The position numbers and the translations under genes are program-made. Below are positions 47,191-59,295 of a stretch of DNA of 64,000 bases, piece by piece (within the stretch, counting starts at the first letter, position 1; every line of letters starts with the position of its first letter). The DNA lies in NCBI GenBank assembly GCA_016808115.1, contig JAEQBH010002431.1, positions 1-64,000 on the forward strand. The letters run 5' to 3'. The stretch is from Tetrastigma voinierianum (lineage: Eukaryota; Streptophyta; Magnoliopsida; Vitales; Vitaceae). Below the pieces are notes generated by a model, which worked only from the letters and a program-made list of their open reading frames with translations, ran no database searches and had not been told where the DNA came from.

Positions 47191-48706
47191 GTTATGTAAT
47201 GAAAATGTACTCTTTAGGCTCTTTGTCATTCTTTAGTATGTTTCAAAAACATTTTGGGTTAAGAGACGGTGGCCCAGGTAGAGTATCCTCTTTGTCTCGA
47301 TGAAATTAGAACCATCGAGAGGCGGCGCGTAATGGATTCGTTGTATATGTAATTTTGCATATTTTATTGTGAGACCCATGCCGTGACCGCCTCGTGGGTA
47401 CCTGCCCGGTGGAAGCTCACTCATAGGATATCCTCATTCCAACGAGGTTCCTTCGGCATAAAGGGTGTGGGCGAGGACTGGGGTCTTTAGTCGATGGGAA
47501 GCATCTGCGGTACCCGAACAAACTGGCTGGCTCGGTTGGTGCCGAAGATGCTTCGGTGGACAAGAGCTCCTGGAGTCTGAGTTAAACAGGAGAAGCCTTC
47601 GATGAGTGAAGGGCCCTGGCCTGTGATGATCCACCAGTGAGTCTCTTAGAAAGGAGTTTTACTATTCATAGAATGGTGTTCTGAAATAATTTTTGTGAAA
47701 ATGTGTTTAGTCGAGGTGATTCAGATGGAGTTGCTGTGTTTGATCATTAGCACAGTGCAAATTTAATTTTTTGGAGTGTGGAAATGTGAAATTACATAAC
47801 ATGATTGTGTGATTTAAATTGTATGAATATATGCATGGTGATATATTTGCATGTGTTATATGAGTTATTGAAATGGCATCCTGTTAAAACTACCGTATAC
47901 CTTGCTGGAGCATCTAGAGGAGATAGGAGTGAGTCATGGGTAATTCCTAGAGAGGAATGGTTTGGAGGGTTGTCTAAAATATATCATAATAATGATCGGA
48001 GGGTAGTCCATTACTAAAAATATCAATCGTCGGAGGCAGCCCAGATTGATATATCTCGGAGGTAGTCCATAAATATAACATCGAAGGCGGTCCACTAGAT
48101 CGGTAGACCACAAATATAAACAAACTAACTTTGTTTGAAACTGGATTTTCTCATGCATGGCTTAGGCGGGTGTGAGAGTCGATGAGGCTGGGATATAGAT
48201 GATAAGTTAGACATTAGTAGGATCATTGCATTTTCTTGAATGTGTTTATTTGGAAGCGTGCATATGCACTTAGGTGGAGAGTAGCGGGTGGGGTGATTAA
48301 ACTACGGCGTCTTCTAGCGCCATACGAGGGAACATATTTTTAGTGCGGGGAGCGCACGGGAGACGGCTCATCTTTAGAAATGAGTTTGAAGCGGGTTGTG
48401 GCTTGGATGATTTTAAGCATGTATTAGAATTCTAGTATTTTAATATATGTTGTATAAGAGTAAACATTTAACTCTTGAAAACATGATGTATGTTGATGTA
48501 TGATGATGGATATTGTAGTATGGGCCCAAGAGGCCGTTTTTATCCATATTTGTATCGGGTGATTGATATTGGGACAGGTTTGTATGCGGTGAAACTCCAC
48601 CGTACAAAGGAGCTCTGCCGTTTTCGTGAAGTGTCGGGTAAGTTACGAGCATCGCGAATGTCCATGAGTTGGCGGGTGATGACGGACGGGGAATTAAGGG
48701 CGTCGA

Positions 48707-50500
48707 GCTTAGTGTCGAGGCTTAGGTATGCCGAATACTACAGGGGCTCGGGTTTTAGGTATCCATCACCGGAATTGGTTTGATCTTAGTATATGGTATG
48801 ATTACCTACTAGGAAGGCATGACCTGAAAACTAGGACCTTTGCATGTGTGTTTTGTGTGTGACTTGATGACTTGTTATATGAAAAATATCATACGCATGA
48901 ATGATGTGTGATCATGGATTGTGATGTTTGAGATTATTATGTATTGTGATTGGTTTGTGGTTTATGTATAGCAGTGATTGCTTACGTAATGTGTAGGAAA
49001 AAGTGTGGAGTTTCTGATTATAGTAAGCCCAGGAAAAGGAAAATAAATGAAATAAATTATAATAAATTTATTGGAAGAAATAAATTTAATAAATTTATAG
49101 TTGAACTCATAAAGGGTTTTGAGTTGTGTGGATGCGTATTTAAGTTCTTTGCATGTAGAGTATGAGGAAGGCTCACGTGGAGAATGAAAAAAGGCGGAAA
49201 AAAATTTGGTTTAGTTTCTACGATTGTGTAAAACTATAGAAAGCTTCGGATAAAATAAATTTAATAAATTTATTTAGGTGTCTTGGAGAAAAAAAAAATG
49301 GATAAGTATTTTTTGTGTCTCATTAAATAAATGAATATATATATATATATATATATATATTAGATTGTTCTGAGGGAAATAGGTGTGCAATTGGAAAAAA
49401 AAAAAAAAGGTGAAGAAGAATTATTTTTAAGGTTTCCAGATTTGTAAAGCTGAAGAAAAGGTGAATAAAAAATAGAAATTTTATGAATTTATTTTGAGTG
49501 TCTGGAAAATGAAAAAAAATAAATATATAAATTTTTTGGTATTTTAGTAGCTCGAGTGTGTGAAAAAAAGCGATAGTGAAAAAAAAAGGAAGTCACAACG
49601 ATTTTGGGCCATTGCCCAGAGTGTAGTAATGATAAGCTTTGTGTTAACGACTTGGCTTTGTAAGTCACAGTGGATCAAGGTGTATTCTGATAGGAAAATT
49701 GTGCAACCTTGGGAGTGTAATGGCTTGGAAAATTGTATTGCAAGAGGGAGGCTTGTTGGCTAGGTAATTGTATTTTGACAAATTTGTATGTGCAACTAGG
49801 CTTGTTGAAATTTTGGAAAATTGTATTACAATGAGGAATTGTATTCTGATGGGGAATTTCTTAGTAAATTTTGGGTAAATTAATATTGCAATAGGGAAGA
49901 ATTGCTGCGAGTGTCTGTGCATTTGAAAAAAAATTGTATTTACAACTATTTTACAGTTAATATTAACAATTAAATGTAGTGGATGGGATTGTATTGCGAA
50001 ATGAAGGTGTGCGAGGAGGTAAGGGTGTATTGCAAAGGAAGGTGTATTGTATTGCAATGAAATGTAGAACAACTGCTGAAGTGTATTACCCGATAAACAA
50101 ATTGTATTGCAACAGGATTCTTGATGCGGTGAGCTGATGCGATGAAACGATAACGATGAGACGATGCCGGTGAACGATGACTTGAGCGGTAAAAAAAGAA
50201 TTTCGAAATTTTTTTGAAAAAATCAAATAAAATGAGACGAAATTTTTGGAACGATGATTTTCAAAATAAAATTTTTACGATGTTAAAAAAATGAAGATTT
50301 GACACTTGAGGAAATTAGTTGTCTTGATACTTTGCCGTCTCTGAGGGCCGTAGGTATATAAAAGGTTCTGTGTTTTTGATCGCGTGATTTTATATTTCAA
50401 GTGCGATGGAAGGACATCTACACGTATGATGTATGGGAATTGTGATTGCGCGATTATTTGCGTACGGAAATTATATCATCGTGTAATCACGTCACTGGAA
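48707..50500 (+). other. Element 3 PBS-like site and leader
   Basis: 48709-48722 (ttagtgtcgaggc followed by ttagg) is a decayed form of tggtatcaaagcttagg. 49025-49270 has aaataaattt/aaatttatt inverted repeats and 49335-49361 is (AT)n. 49675-50120 carries about eleven ATTGTATTGC-type words. 50190-50290 is A-rich. It is non-coding and matches the inverted leaders of elements 1 and 2 in order. Confidence 0.62.
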
Positions 50501-51090
50501 AGGGTGAGAATCTTGGGTTAGGGCCATAATGCCAAGGTTTGGATCAATGGGAGTAGACAACAGCTTGGAATTTTGTGAAATAAATGAATTGAGTGGTTTG
50601 GAATTTGTAGCAGAATGGGCAATTCGGTTCATGGTTGTCAGGTATTAGTAATTGGCGTATGCGTTGCTAGTTAGGCGATAGAAAGTCGTGATTCTTGTTG
50701 CCATTGGAAATATGGAGTAGCTGAAGTCGGTCTGAGGATGGGGCGTCCACGGAAGTCTGCGGTCGAGGCGCATGATGTTGTCATGGCTGTTGAGGCATGG
50801 GTATTGCAGTAATTCCATCGCCACGAGACTAGCGTAGCAAGTAGTCAGAGAGGTCCTAGTAACCTCTAGAAATTTAAGGCGTATCATCCTCATTCACGGG
50901 AGGAGAGATGGAGTAATTGGCGAGACCATTGGTTCATGCAGTTGAGAGTGTTGACTAGGAGATTCCTTATTGGCCTCTGCAAGGATTAGACTAAACTGTG
51001 TTCGGTGAGTGAAGCCCGAAATATGGTGGAAATGGCGGGGACCTCCTAGAGACCTTAGGAGCGCTTTGTATATCAGGTTCTCCCCCAGGA
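50501..51090 (+). pseudogene. Gag region of element 3 (degenerate)
   Basis: It lies between leader and protease. Words such as gaattgagtggtttggaattt are the inverse of those in element 1 at 13870-13890. No intact capsid or zinc-knuckle motif could be read. Confidence 0.45.
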
Positions 51091-51300
51091 TTAGGGCGAG
51101 AATAGGATGATATGTCGTGGTTGCGAGTTGGAGATCTCGGGGACTCTACTCACGATGGACTGAGGATTTATGGACGTGTTAGGTTCGATGTCATCACACG
51201 GGGGATGGATTGGTTGGCGGCTTCTGGGATTGTTATCGATTGTGTGAGCGTAGGAGAATGCTGCTACTGCGTGAAACGGCACTGATATGTGGTATTCGAG
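51091..51300 (+). pseudogene. Retropepsin remnant of element 3
   Basis: The plus strand encodes CELEISGTLLTMD, then in other frames a GMDWLAAS.IVIDC stretch. It is the same protease half as in element 1 (13187-13375, minus strand). Frameshifts and a stop separate the parts. Confidence 0.72.
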
Positions 51301-51769
51301 GAATAGCGTGGCATTTGCGGCTTGATATCACGAGTCAGTGTCGGGGGTGATTAAGCGGGTTAGGTACTTGAGCCTTACCACTGAAAGGACGAGGAGAGGC
51401 GGTTTGCAGATCACCTCGAGTAAGTGTCTGAGTATGAATGTTTTTTTAGTATGAAGTTCACGCGAGCTACTCCATGAGGGTAGTAGGCTTGGTGTCGAGT
51501 TACACCAAGTGCTTCCACCCGTCTATGACTCCCAGCTAGGATGCTTTGGGTTGAGTTAAGGGCGCGAGTGAAGCTCTGAGGCTACGAATAAAGGGTTCAT
51601 TAGATTGAGCACTTCACCATGAAGTATCGGTTCTATTACGAAAAGAAGAATGAAATGCTTTGGCGTACGTGATTCACAGTGGTGTGAAACAGGGGTTACG
51701 ATCGAATTGGTACCCGTTCTTAGAAAGTTGATGATTTGTTTGATCAGGTTAGAGGCTGTGATCTACTCA

Positions 51770-53330
51770 GAGATAAACCTTAACGGTTACCATCGAGTGA
51801 GAGTTGGGGAGGACGGATATCCACAAGGCGGCGTTTGGGAGCGTTATGGGCACTTTGAGTTCGGTGATGCCCGCCGGATTGATAGATAAATGCAGAAACG
51901 GCGTTCATGGACTCTCATCTGTAGGATATTAGACCACATTTAGATCGGTTTGTATTGGTGTTACGTGGATGACATCTTGATGCTCGGTCGAAGTGGGAAC
52001 ATGAGTATCTGTGAGAATCCTTTCTGGATGTTGAGAGACCATCAGGTATGCATGAGTTCGAGTAAGTCACGAGTTTGAAGCTGCGAGGTAAGATTTTAGG
52101 ACACGTGGTGTGTCGACATCAGGGAGTGTCGGTCGACCCAGGAGAAGGTCGACGGTGATGGGTTGAGGAGAGGTGAAGTCGAGTCTTTGAGATCACGTAG
52201 TTTCTTGGGATTAGTTGGGTCATTACACCCAGAGATTCTGGTAGGGTTCTCGGGATAGCCACTATGGCCAGCGGTGACGTAAAAATTGAAGTTTGATTAG
52301 GATGGCCGTCTGAGAGGCATTCCCGGGGGATTGAAGAGGAGACCGCCGGCTCCCATCTTGTGAATCCGAGACGGGGACAGGGTACATAGTATATTAGTGA
52401 TGCCTCGAGTAGGATTGGGATGTGTTTGAGTGCGATCCAAGGGAGGTAATAACTTATGGTTCCGTCAGTTGAAGAATCGTAATGTGATTGTTTGGCGCTG
52501 CGACTGGAGTTAATGTGCGTAGTTTTTCGCGCCAGAGATTTGGGCGCCCTTGCCTCGGCGAGGAGTTGAGGGTGTACTCGGACCGTAAAAGTGCGAAGTA
52601 ACATATTTTCCTGCGTGGGACCTCGACATGAGGCAACGGCGTGGATGGATGGAGTTCTGAGGATTATGACTTCACTTTGCATGTTACCATCACAGTGGCT
52701 GATGTGAACCTAATACACCGGTCGGAAGTCGCGAGGGCGTTAGCTGAGTATAGCTCTCGGGATTGGCGGATGCTCGGGGCCATGGGACAGTTTGAGGCTA
52801 CGATCTGACGGCCGGGCACGAGATGCGTTAAGGGTTTATTGGCTGAGTCTGCGTTGAAGCGGTGATTGGAGTCAGTGGCGGGTGAGATAGTGTCCATCGA
52901 GGGATGAAATCTGATCCAGTCACGGGTGTGAGAAATTTGGGCCAGATTCCTTGTGGTCGTGATGCTTGATATAGGAGCGGGTAGTGCAAGTTTCCCCGGT
53001 TGTAGATTTGAGAGAGATTCTCGAGGGGAGTTCCAGCTGCTACCGATTTGCTTCATTCATCAGAATTGGCACGAAGATGTACCGGATCTTGTCGCGTCGT
53101 AATGAGTGGGATGAAGAGACCGTGGGGACTTTGTTGTGATGTCTCACGTGTCGAGTTAAAGTGGATGCCAAAGCCAGCAGGCTACGCCGGTAGTTAGAAT
53201 TGGGCGGGTGGAAGTGGGAGCACGTCGATGGACTTTGCTGACCAGCGCCCACGGATATGACGAAGGCATATTGGCCATGGGTGATAGTGGGTAGGCTCCG
53301 CGAGAATCGACACGCGTTTTACAGGCGTGC
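51770..53330 (+). pseudogene. Reverse transcriptase / RNase H remnant of element 3
   Basis: At 51820-51860 an AAFG..YGHFEF-type stretch precedes YVDDILM at 51962-51982. YVDD is the RT catalytic motif, and LRDHQ follows at about 52030. RNase H should occupy 52100-53200 but is too eroded for me to name residues. The long minus-strand ORF at 52119-52682 is an antisense shadow of this region. Confidence 0.75.
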
Positions 53331-53790
53331 GGATGACGCTTCTCATTGAAGAGATTCTACCGGTTGTACATTCGAGAGATGATCAGGGTACGCCGAATTA
53401 CCAATGTGCTGGTATCGGATAGGGACCGGGTTCTGAGCGCACTTTTGGAAGAGGAGTTCCGAAAATTTGTAAGACTTACTGTGCAGACGATGAGTACAAC
53501 ATTCCACCCCTCGGATAGATGGTCGGTCTGAGAGGTATCTGAGGCATTAGAGGGCGTCTTTGCGAGCATGTGTCCCCACGGATCATAAGGGTAAAGGCTG
53601 GGAAGAAGCCCAATTTGCCGCCGATTGAGGTCCCTTCTGACAAGCAGTTATCGGTGAGTATACGGATGGCCCAGTATGAGGCGTTGTATGGGGCGATCAC
53701 GGTCCAGTTATGTTGGACCCGAGGTGGGAGAGGCCTCGTCGCTGGTCGATCCAGTTAGAGACACCTCAGGAAGGTGGGCTTGATGCTACG
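53331..53790 (+). pseudogene. Integrase core remnant of element 3
   Basis: It encodes LYIREMIRVRRITNVLVSDR with a second acidic-site SDRD motif, then QTMSTTFHPSD.W (TxFHPQTDGQ in the family), and after a frameshift IRMAQYEALYGAITVQLCW (MAPYEALYGRRCRSPLCW). This is the order of a Ty3/Gypsy integrase catalytic domain, which joins the cDNA to target DNA. Stops and shifts make it inactive. Confidence 0.82.
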
Positions 53791-54169
53791 ACCCGTCTTA
53801 CTCCCATTCGAAGCCGCCAGTTATCTTAATGTGCGTGTGGCCTTAGAGTTCGGGTTGTTGATCATTCTTGAAGGTGATCTTTAAGAGAGGGTAGTGGTTG
53901 TGTGAGAAAATTATCGCCAGGAGTTTATTGGGCCTTCGAGATCTTCGAGGGATAGAGGCGTTGTAGCGTCTTAGAGGTTGGCTTTCTGCTTGAAGCGTGT
54001 CGGTGTCGAGGTATTTCACGTCTCAGTGATCAGAGTATCTCAGGAATCATTTCGTGTGGTGGATTAGGTAGGATGAGGTTCTGCATGGATGGGGCTTTGA
54101 GGGGCTGAGTGTCACGTTTGGGACTGGCATTGATCGGGTTTTTGACGCAGGCCGTGGCCAGTGGGAATC

Positions 54170-54245
54170 CGCATGGCGACCTTGTAGGTGGAGGGTCGAC
54201 GTGGGGCGCGAGGGCGCGATGCGGCGCTATCACTTCTTTGTTTAG
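54170..54245 (+). pseudogene. Chromodomain remnant of element 3
   Basis: Short stretches of a TWxRExAMRxRY type are readable with frameshifts, about 130 bp before the 3' LTR, the same place as the chromodomain of element 1. It is weak by itself; position supports it. Confidence 0.45.
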
Positions 54246-54361
54246 GGATGAAGGTACGTAGTTGATCGTTTAAGATTTAAAATGGCCCATTTACATGTGC
54301 ATGGTAGGTGCGTTGCATATGCGTAGGTTGTAATGATTGTCTGGAAATTTGGAATGAATTG

Positions 54362-54375
54362 GCTGCTAGGGAGAA
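54362..54375 (+). other. Polypurine tract of element 3
   Basis: gctgctagggagaa precedes the LTR start tgtgggctaa; ggagaa/TG matches the junction at 19215-19223. Confidence 0.7.
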
Positions 54376-57300
54376 TGTGGGCTAAATTCTGATTTATGGA
54401 AAAGTAATCGTAATTTGAGGTTAAAAATCGGAATTGTCTACAGATGCCGGATGACGAAGCAGTTTCCACTTGGATTGGAATTGTCTCGTAATTACAGCCT
54501 TGCGTAAAGGGTAGTGGAATTCGAGACAATCGGAGTTGGCACGTTTTCGAGGCATCGCATTTTGGGTGTCGTAAAGAAACGTGATTTTGATCTTCTGAAG
54601 AAATTGCTGTATTTCTTCGTGTGCGTAAGTGGTATGAGTAGAGAAATGATGAAAGATGGGCCAGTAGAGATAGTATAGAAATGATAAAACTAGGAAAGAA
54701 AAACAAAATGGTCATTTTGAGTTTGATTAAGTTAGAAAAAACAAATTAACTGACAGGTGTTTGTCTTTGATTTAAAAAAGAGCTGAGAATAGCAAAAGCA
54801 GAGAATCATGATGGAGTGCAATAGGGTGAAATTGGTTTTGGGGTAGAGAAGGTTAGACTTCTCTCTAAAATATCGGAGATCCCGATGGGTGAAGATCTTG
54901 GAGACCAGGAAATGGCTGCTCTACGCGGAGAGGGCAGCGCGTGGTGTGGGTTAAGGAGTTTAATATTTCCAGAGCCCAGGGTAGAGGATTTCTCCTCTTT
55001 GGGTTTTATTCTTTGTTTAAGAGCTATGTTAATGTTTGAGTTGAATGGGGCGGAGTGAGGTCGTTTAATCGATTCGAATCTTGGGAGCAAAGGTGTTCAG
55101 ATTTTGAAAGCGTGTGGACCCGATTAGTGATTGTCAGCGGGGTAGAACTGAGTCTTGTGGTGAAATGTGTGCTATGGATGTATCTTTGAAGTGTGTGACA
55201 ACAGTAGGAATCGGCCGAGAAATCTGAGTTCTGAGTGGGCCAGATTGATCGATGATTTCAGGGAATGATGCCAGGGGTTTTACTATTAGAGATAGTGTTC
55301 GCAAAAATAATTTTTGTGAAAATATGCGTTTAATTCGAGGAATTGATTGAGTGGAATTGCTGCGTGTTTGATCGATGCTTGAGTGAGCTAATTTTGGAGT
55401 GTGAAATGTGAAATTACACCAACATGATTGTGATTTAAATTATGTGAATATATGCGTGGTGATATATTTATATGTATGAGTTATTGAAATGACATCATGA
55501 TGTTTATCGCTGAGGCATCTCACAGAGATAGGAGTGAGTGCGTGAGGTAATTAAGAGAGAATGGTTTCGGAGGTTGTGCAAAAATAATAATAATGTTCGG
55601 AGGGGTGATACATCTTAAAGAAATATCGTCGTCGGAGCGATGATTGATATCTGTCGGAGGGTAGTGCGGCACACCCAGCACTTCCGATTAGGCGGGCGTC
55701 TTGCGTGCGGCCTCTTATCCTGTGGGTCTACAACGGCCCAAAGCTCACTGTGAAGCGAGCCGTATTCTTTGCTAAAACCTCACCATAAAAATTTTTCTTT
55801 TAAAACATGATTTATAAAATTTATTGACATACTTAATTGCAGTATAGGAACAATCATCACGAAATCAATATCATTAGGTTACCATATATCAAAATATGTG
55901 CCAAATGCAGCCAACATTCATGGCTAACTGCATGTACGTACGTATAACCGAATTTATCTGAGTTGAAGTGTTTATTACACAATATTCTTAATTACAGTAA
56001 CTGATATAAATGTCGGGAGAATCACCAATCTCTTTCAGGCGTCAGATTAATGCATGCGCGGAAAATAGTTTTTAAAATCACAAAAATAATGTTAACTAAT
56101 TCCGAATTGAGTGTATGCTTTTTATAAAGTTTCTTTTTCAGGAGCTTGTCTAAAATGTAAAGCTCTGCTTTTCTGAATATTTTGAAGAGCTTTTAACAAC
56201 TTTTCGAGTTTAAAAATTTCTTGCTTAGAACAACTTTGCTTTTATCTTGCTCTTTTTTGAAAAATGGTTTCTGTTTGAAGCAGTTCTTGCTCAACAACGA
56301 AAAATGATTTAATTATTAGCTTAGTTTCTTGCTAACTTTAACTTTGCTTAAATTATGGTTTCTGATTTAAAACAAATCTTCGCTTTTAAAAATGGTTTAA
56401 CTCAAAACCGTTTAAGCACCTTTAATACCAGTCAACACAACCTTGAAAATGGTTTGTATTAGCAATGAAATACCGATTAATAAGCGATTTGTAATAATAA
56501 TAATAATATCTATTAGTATTTGGAAAAATGAGTTTAAAACGGTACTCAGCTCTTTCTTTAGCTAAACAGGGCCCTTGATTCATGGCACTACATCTTCTTT
56601 TACGCACTCTGTATTCTGATGTGTTGATCCTTGTGCGTCATTTTAATAGAGCAGTTTACTTATGACGGTCTTTAAAATTAAGATTTAGAGGAAAATGGTA
56701 GAATCGTTCATGAGCTCTCAATTTGGGTCTAGGTAAAGGAACTTCATCTCAGTCTATATTTAACGTTCGAAAAGTCTGTCAAGTTTGTCTGGATAAAATC
56801 TTGAGAATTTTAGCCCAAAGCGTACGGCTTGGTCATGAGTCGAGTCTAGGATTGTCAGAAAATAGTCACAAAATTCTATAAAATTCTGGGTCCCTGCTTC
56901 AGTCAAAATTTTTGGGAATTTAGATTTATAAGCACTCTAAAAATGTCAAACAGTTATATCTCGTATTTTAAGGTACAAAAATAAGTAGGAAAATTCCCTC
57001 TCTGTGAGGATTAATGTAATGAGATTTTAGTGTCCCATGTGTTTCTCATTGTGTGAAATGCCTTTCTATCTGGTCAAGAAAAGTCTGGATAATTAAGAAA
57101 GTAAGCGTAAATCTGAAGAAAGCTAAAAATTTGGGTTTTAGTATATTTCTTATAGTCTGGTGAAATAAAGTGTTTTTTAGTCTTCCCATGCAATATTAGC
57201 TTATCGCGTGAAATACTTTTAAATCCATTTATCAAATGAAATCAAATGATTGATTTTGATAGATTTGAAATAAAATTAGAAAAAAATTTAAAAAAATCTC

Positions 57301-58682
57301 TATTGTGGCAATATTCTATAAATCCGTCGTTTGAGGTTTTTGATTTTAACTTACTTTTTTTTTTTTAAGTGGAATGCATTAATAAAACACAACTTCTTCT
57401 GCGTAGTTTCGGTAAACATTTATTTTGTCAGGTTTGATTTTATTTATCATAAATGAATATTCTTTCATATCTTTACCGATTTTTGAGATTTTAAAATCCG
57501 GTTTAAGGTTCAGCTCTTACTTAGTTCACTTAGAAATTAGTAAAATATTAAATTATCTTAGGAATTTAACGAAACTTTTCTAGATTCATTCAAATTATCG
57601 AGACAAACTTTCTTGTTTTGATCCAGTTTAAGTCAAATCTAAGATACAGAAATTAGAATTTATGATATTGCGTGGTTATTATTATTAATTTCTTATTTAA
57701 ACTTGAAGAACAATTATCTTTCTTCCTCGACTTTCCTTAATTGTAAATTTATACATAAACATTTAAATATTAAATGTTTTAGTCCTCTTATAATGTCTAA
57801 CTTAATTATCCTTCATATCATTTTTCTTGAAGAATGCGCCAATTATCTTGTATTTCCGTCTGATTCAAAGTCTCCGAATTTATATTTCACAATTTAAATA
57901 AATCTTCATTGACGTTGCACTCTTATCACTTCACCTCTGATCTCATATCGCATCGCAACCTCGGGACGGGGTGTTCTGAATCCGTGTATAATATCGATCG
58001 TCGGAGCGTCGATTGATATATCTGGAGGGTAGTCAGAAAACTAAATATAACGTCGGAAGCGGTCATAACCGATCGGAGTGGAGCCCTGAAATATAAACAA
58101 ATAACTTTGTTTGAAGCTAGTTTTCCATGCATGGCTTAGCGGGTGTAGAGGAGTCGAATGAGAATTCGGGATATGAGATGATAAGTTGAACATTAGTAGG
58201 ATCATCGTTTTAGCAGATGTTGTGTTTATTGGAGCGTGCGTATCTTGGCAGAATTGGAAATGCCGTTCAGGTGGATCCACTTCAGCGTTAACTCCTGCAA
58301 TAGAGGAACACTCTTGGTCTGAGGGCCTTATTGGGAGGCGGGTACAAATCTGAAATTTGGGTTTGTGAAGAAAATAGGGTTGCAAACTTGGATGATTTTC
58401 AACATGTATTAAATTACAGTATTTTAATATATATTGTAAAACGTTCTAATCTTGAAAACAAGTGTATATTTGATGTATGATGATATTGTAGTACTTAGAC
58501 CCGAAAAGGCCGTTTTATCCATATTTGTCAGTGATTAATCTTCTAGAGACGGAGTTCGTATCCCAGGTAAGCTCATGTCTCCAAAAGGCTCTAAGATTAA
58601 TCAGTCATCAGATTGGTCTTAAACGATACAGTCCGCGGGTTGACCCGGGTGGTCAGCGGACCCCAGGAATTAAGGCGTCACA
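54376..58682 (+). repeat. Element 3 3' LTR (interrupted)
   Basis: It begins tgtgggctaaattctgattt, is interrupted at about 55665-57979, and ends aattaaggcgtcaca at the atctt target duplication. Confidence 0.82.
55665..57979 (-). mobile_element. Solo-LTR-like insertion in element 3's 3' LTR
   Basis: About 2.3 kb of AT-rich sequence from tgcggcacacccagc to cgggacggggtgttctga splits the LTR. Subrepeat sequence (gtcggagcg..gattgatat..tcggagggtag) is present on both sides, so about 45 bp of the host LTR is doubled around it. The right-hand motif matches the end of the antisense block at 42240-42255, suggesting a minus-strand LTR. No protein domain was recognised. Confidence 0.55.
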
Positions 58683-58687
58683 ATCTT

Positions 58688-59295
58688 GGTAAGATTAAAA
58701 TTGGTCCCACGAACTCTTTGTTGTGAGTCCCACACTAGTAATATCTTCTCTCAGTGCAGGAGATGGAATTATATGTTGATTCTTTCAGCAATTAGGGAGT
58801 GAATTAGAAATTGCTTAAGCATCATAACGAAAATGGTAACAAAGAGTTTAAGGCATGAAAAAAGCTTATAATAACGTGGATGAGCAAGACTTTTAAAGGT
58901 ATATCGCTCACTTGTAGTTGGGTTTGGGCACGAGGGCACCCCGAGTTTGTGGAAGGGGAGGACTGCGCATACTTGGATACCCTGCATGCAGCACAGCCTC
59001 CCGGGTGGCTCAGGTTCGAGAGTGGTGTGTATACATATCATAAAGTCTTGCTTGAGTCATGAGCGATTATCAAATAGTACACATATGACATTTAGAAAAT
59101 AATGAAACATTCGTTTTAAGGATCGGGTTTGAAGTGGTTGACAATGACATAGGAAGTCTTCTTTTTGTGTTGGGAGATCGTTTTATCTGGAAGGCAGATT
59201 CTGAGAACTAAACTTGTAGCTGCGAAGTATTCGTTATCTTAAGAAATGTAATTCAAACACAAGACTTGATTAGTTTTAATTTGCCAAATAAGTTT
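58688..59295. other. Intergenic sequence, no gene recognised
   Basis: 58915-59025 has a GC-richer stretch with ggttcgagagt, reminiscent of a pol III B box, but no full SINE could be defined. Confidence 0.4.

Larger units (their letters stand above)
44511..47651 (+). mobile_element. Solo-LTR-like insertion in element 3's 5' LTR
   Basis: It splits the host LTR between gatttcagggaataatg and ggagttttactatt, which are almost adjacent in the 3' LTR (55251-55286). It is the plus-strand counterpart of 40080-42258. It contains a purine-rich stretch (45350-45415), a repeated 70-bp unit at 46522-46662 and a second duplicated unit at 47070-47190. No protein domains and no clear target duplication were found. 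Confidence 0.65.
43620..48706 (+). repeat. Element 3 5' LTR (interrupted)
   Basis: It begins tgtatgtacagaaattgattt and runs to 44510, then resumes at about 47652 (ggagttttactatt) and ends gaattaagggcgtcga. Both halves are collinear with 54376-55664 and 57980-58682. Confidence 0.82.
43620..58682 (+). mobile_element. Element 3: Ty3/Gypsy chromovirus with an insertion in each LTR
   Basis: The 15.1-kb plus-strand element is flanked by a perfect atctt target duplication (43615-43619, 58683-58687). Its 5' LTR spans 43620-48706 with a 3.1-kb insertion, and its 3' LTR spans 54376-58682 with a 2.3-kb insertion. Without the insertions both LTRs are close to 1.95-1.99 kb, which supports the boundaries. 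Inside are a PBS-like site, leader, gag region, protease, RT with YVDD, integrase and chromodomain remnants, all frameshifted. It is related to but clearly diverged from elements 1 and 2. Confidence 0.87.

Noticed and set aside
52119..52682. 187-codon minus-strand ORF, the longest in the window
   Set aside because: It lies opposite the RT/RNase H region of plus-strand element 3, between YVDD and the integrase, and has no motif of its own; it is an antisense shadow.
54242..54715. 157-codon minus-strand ORF
   Set aside because: It spans the purine tract and LTR start of element 3 in antisense; no conserved residues were found.
58915..59025. Possible tRNA-derived SINE with a ggttcgagagt B-box-like word
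   Set aside because: No convincing A box at the right distance, no poly(A) or other tail and no target duplication could be found.
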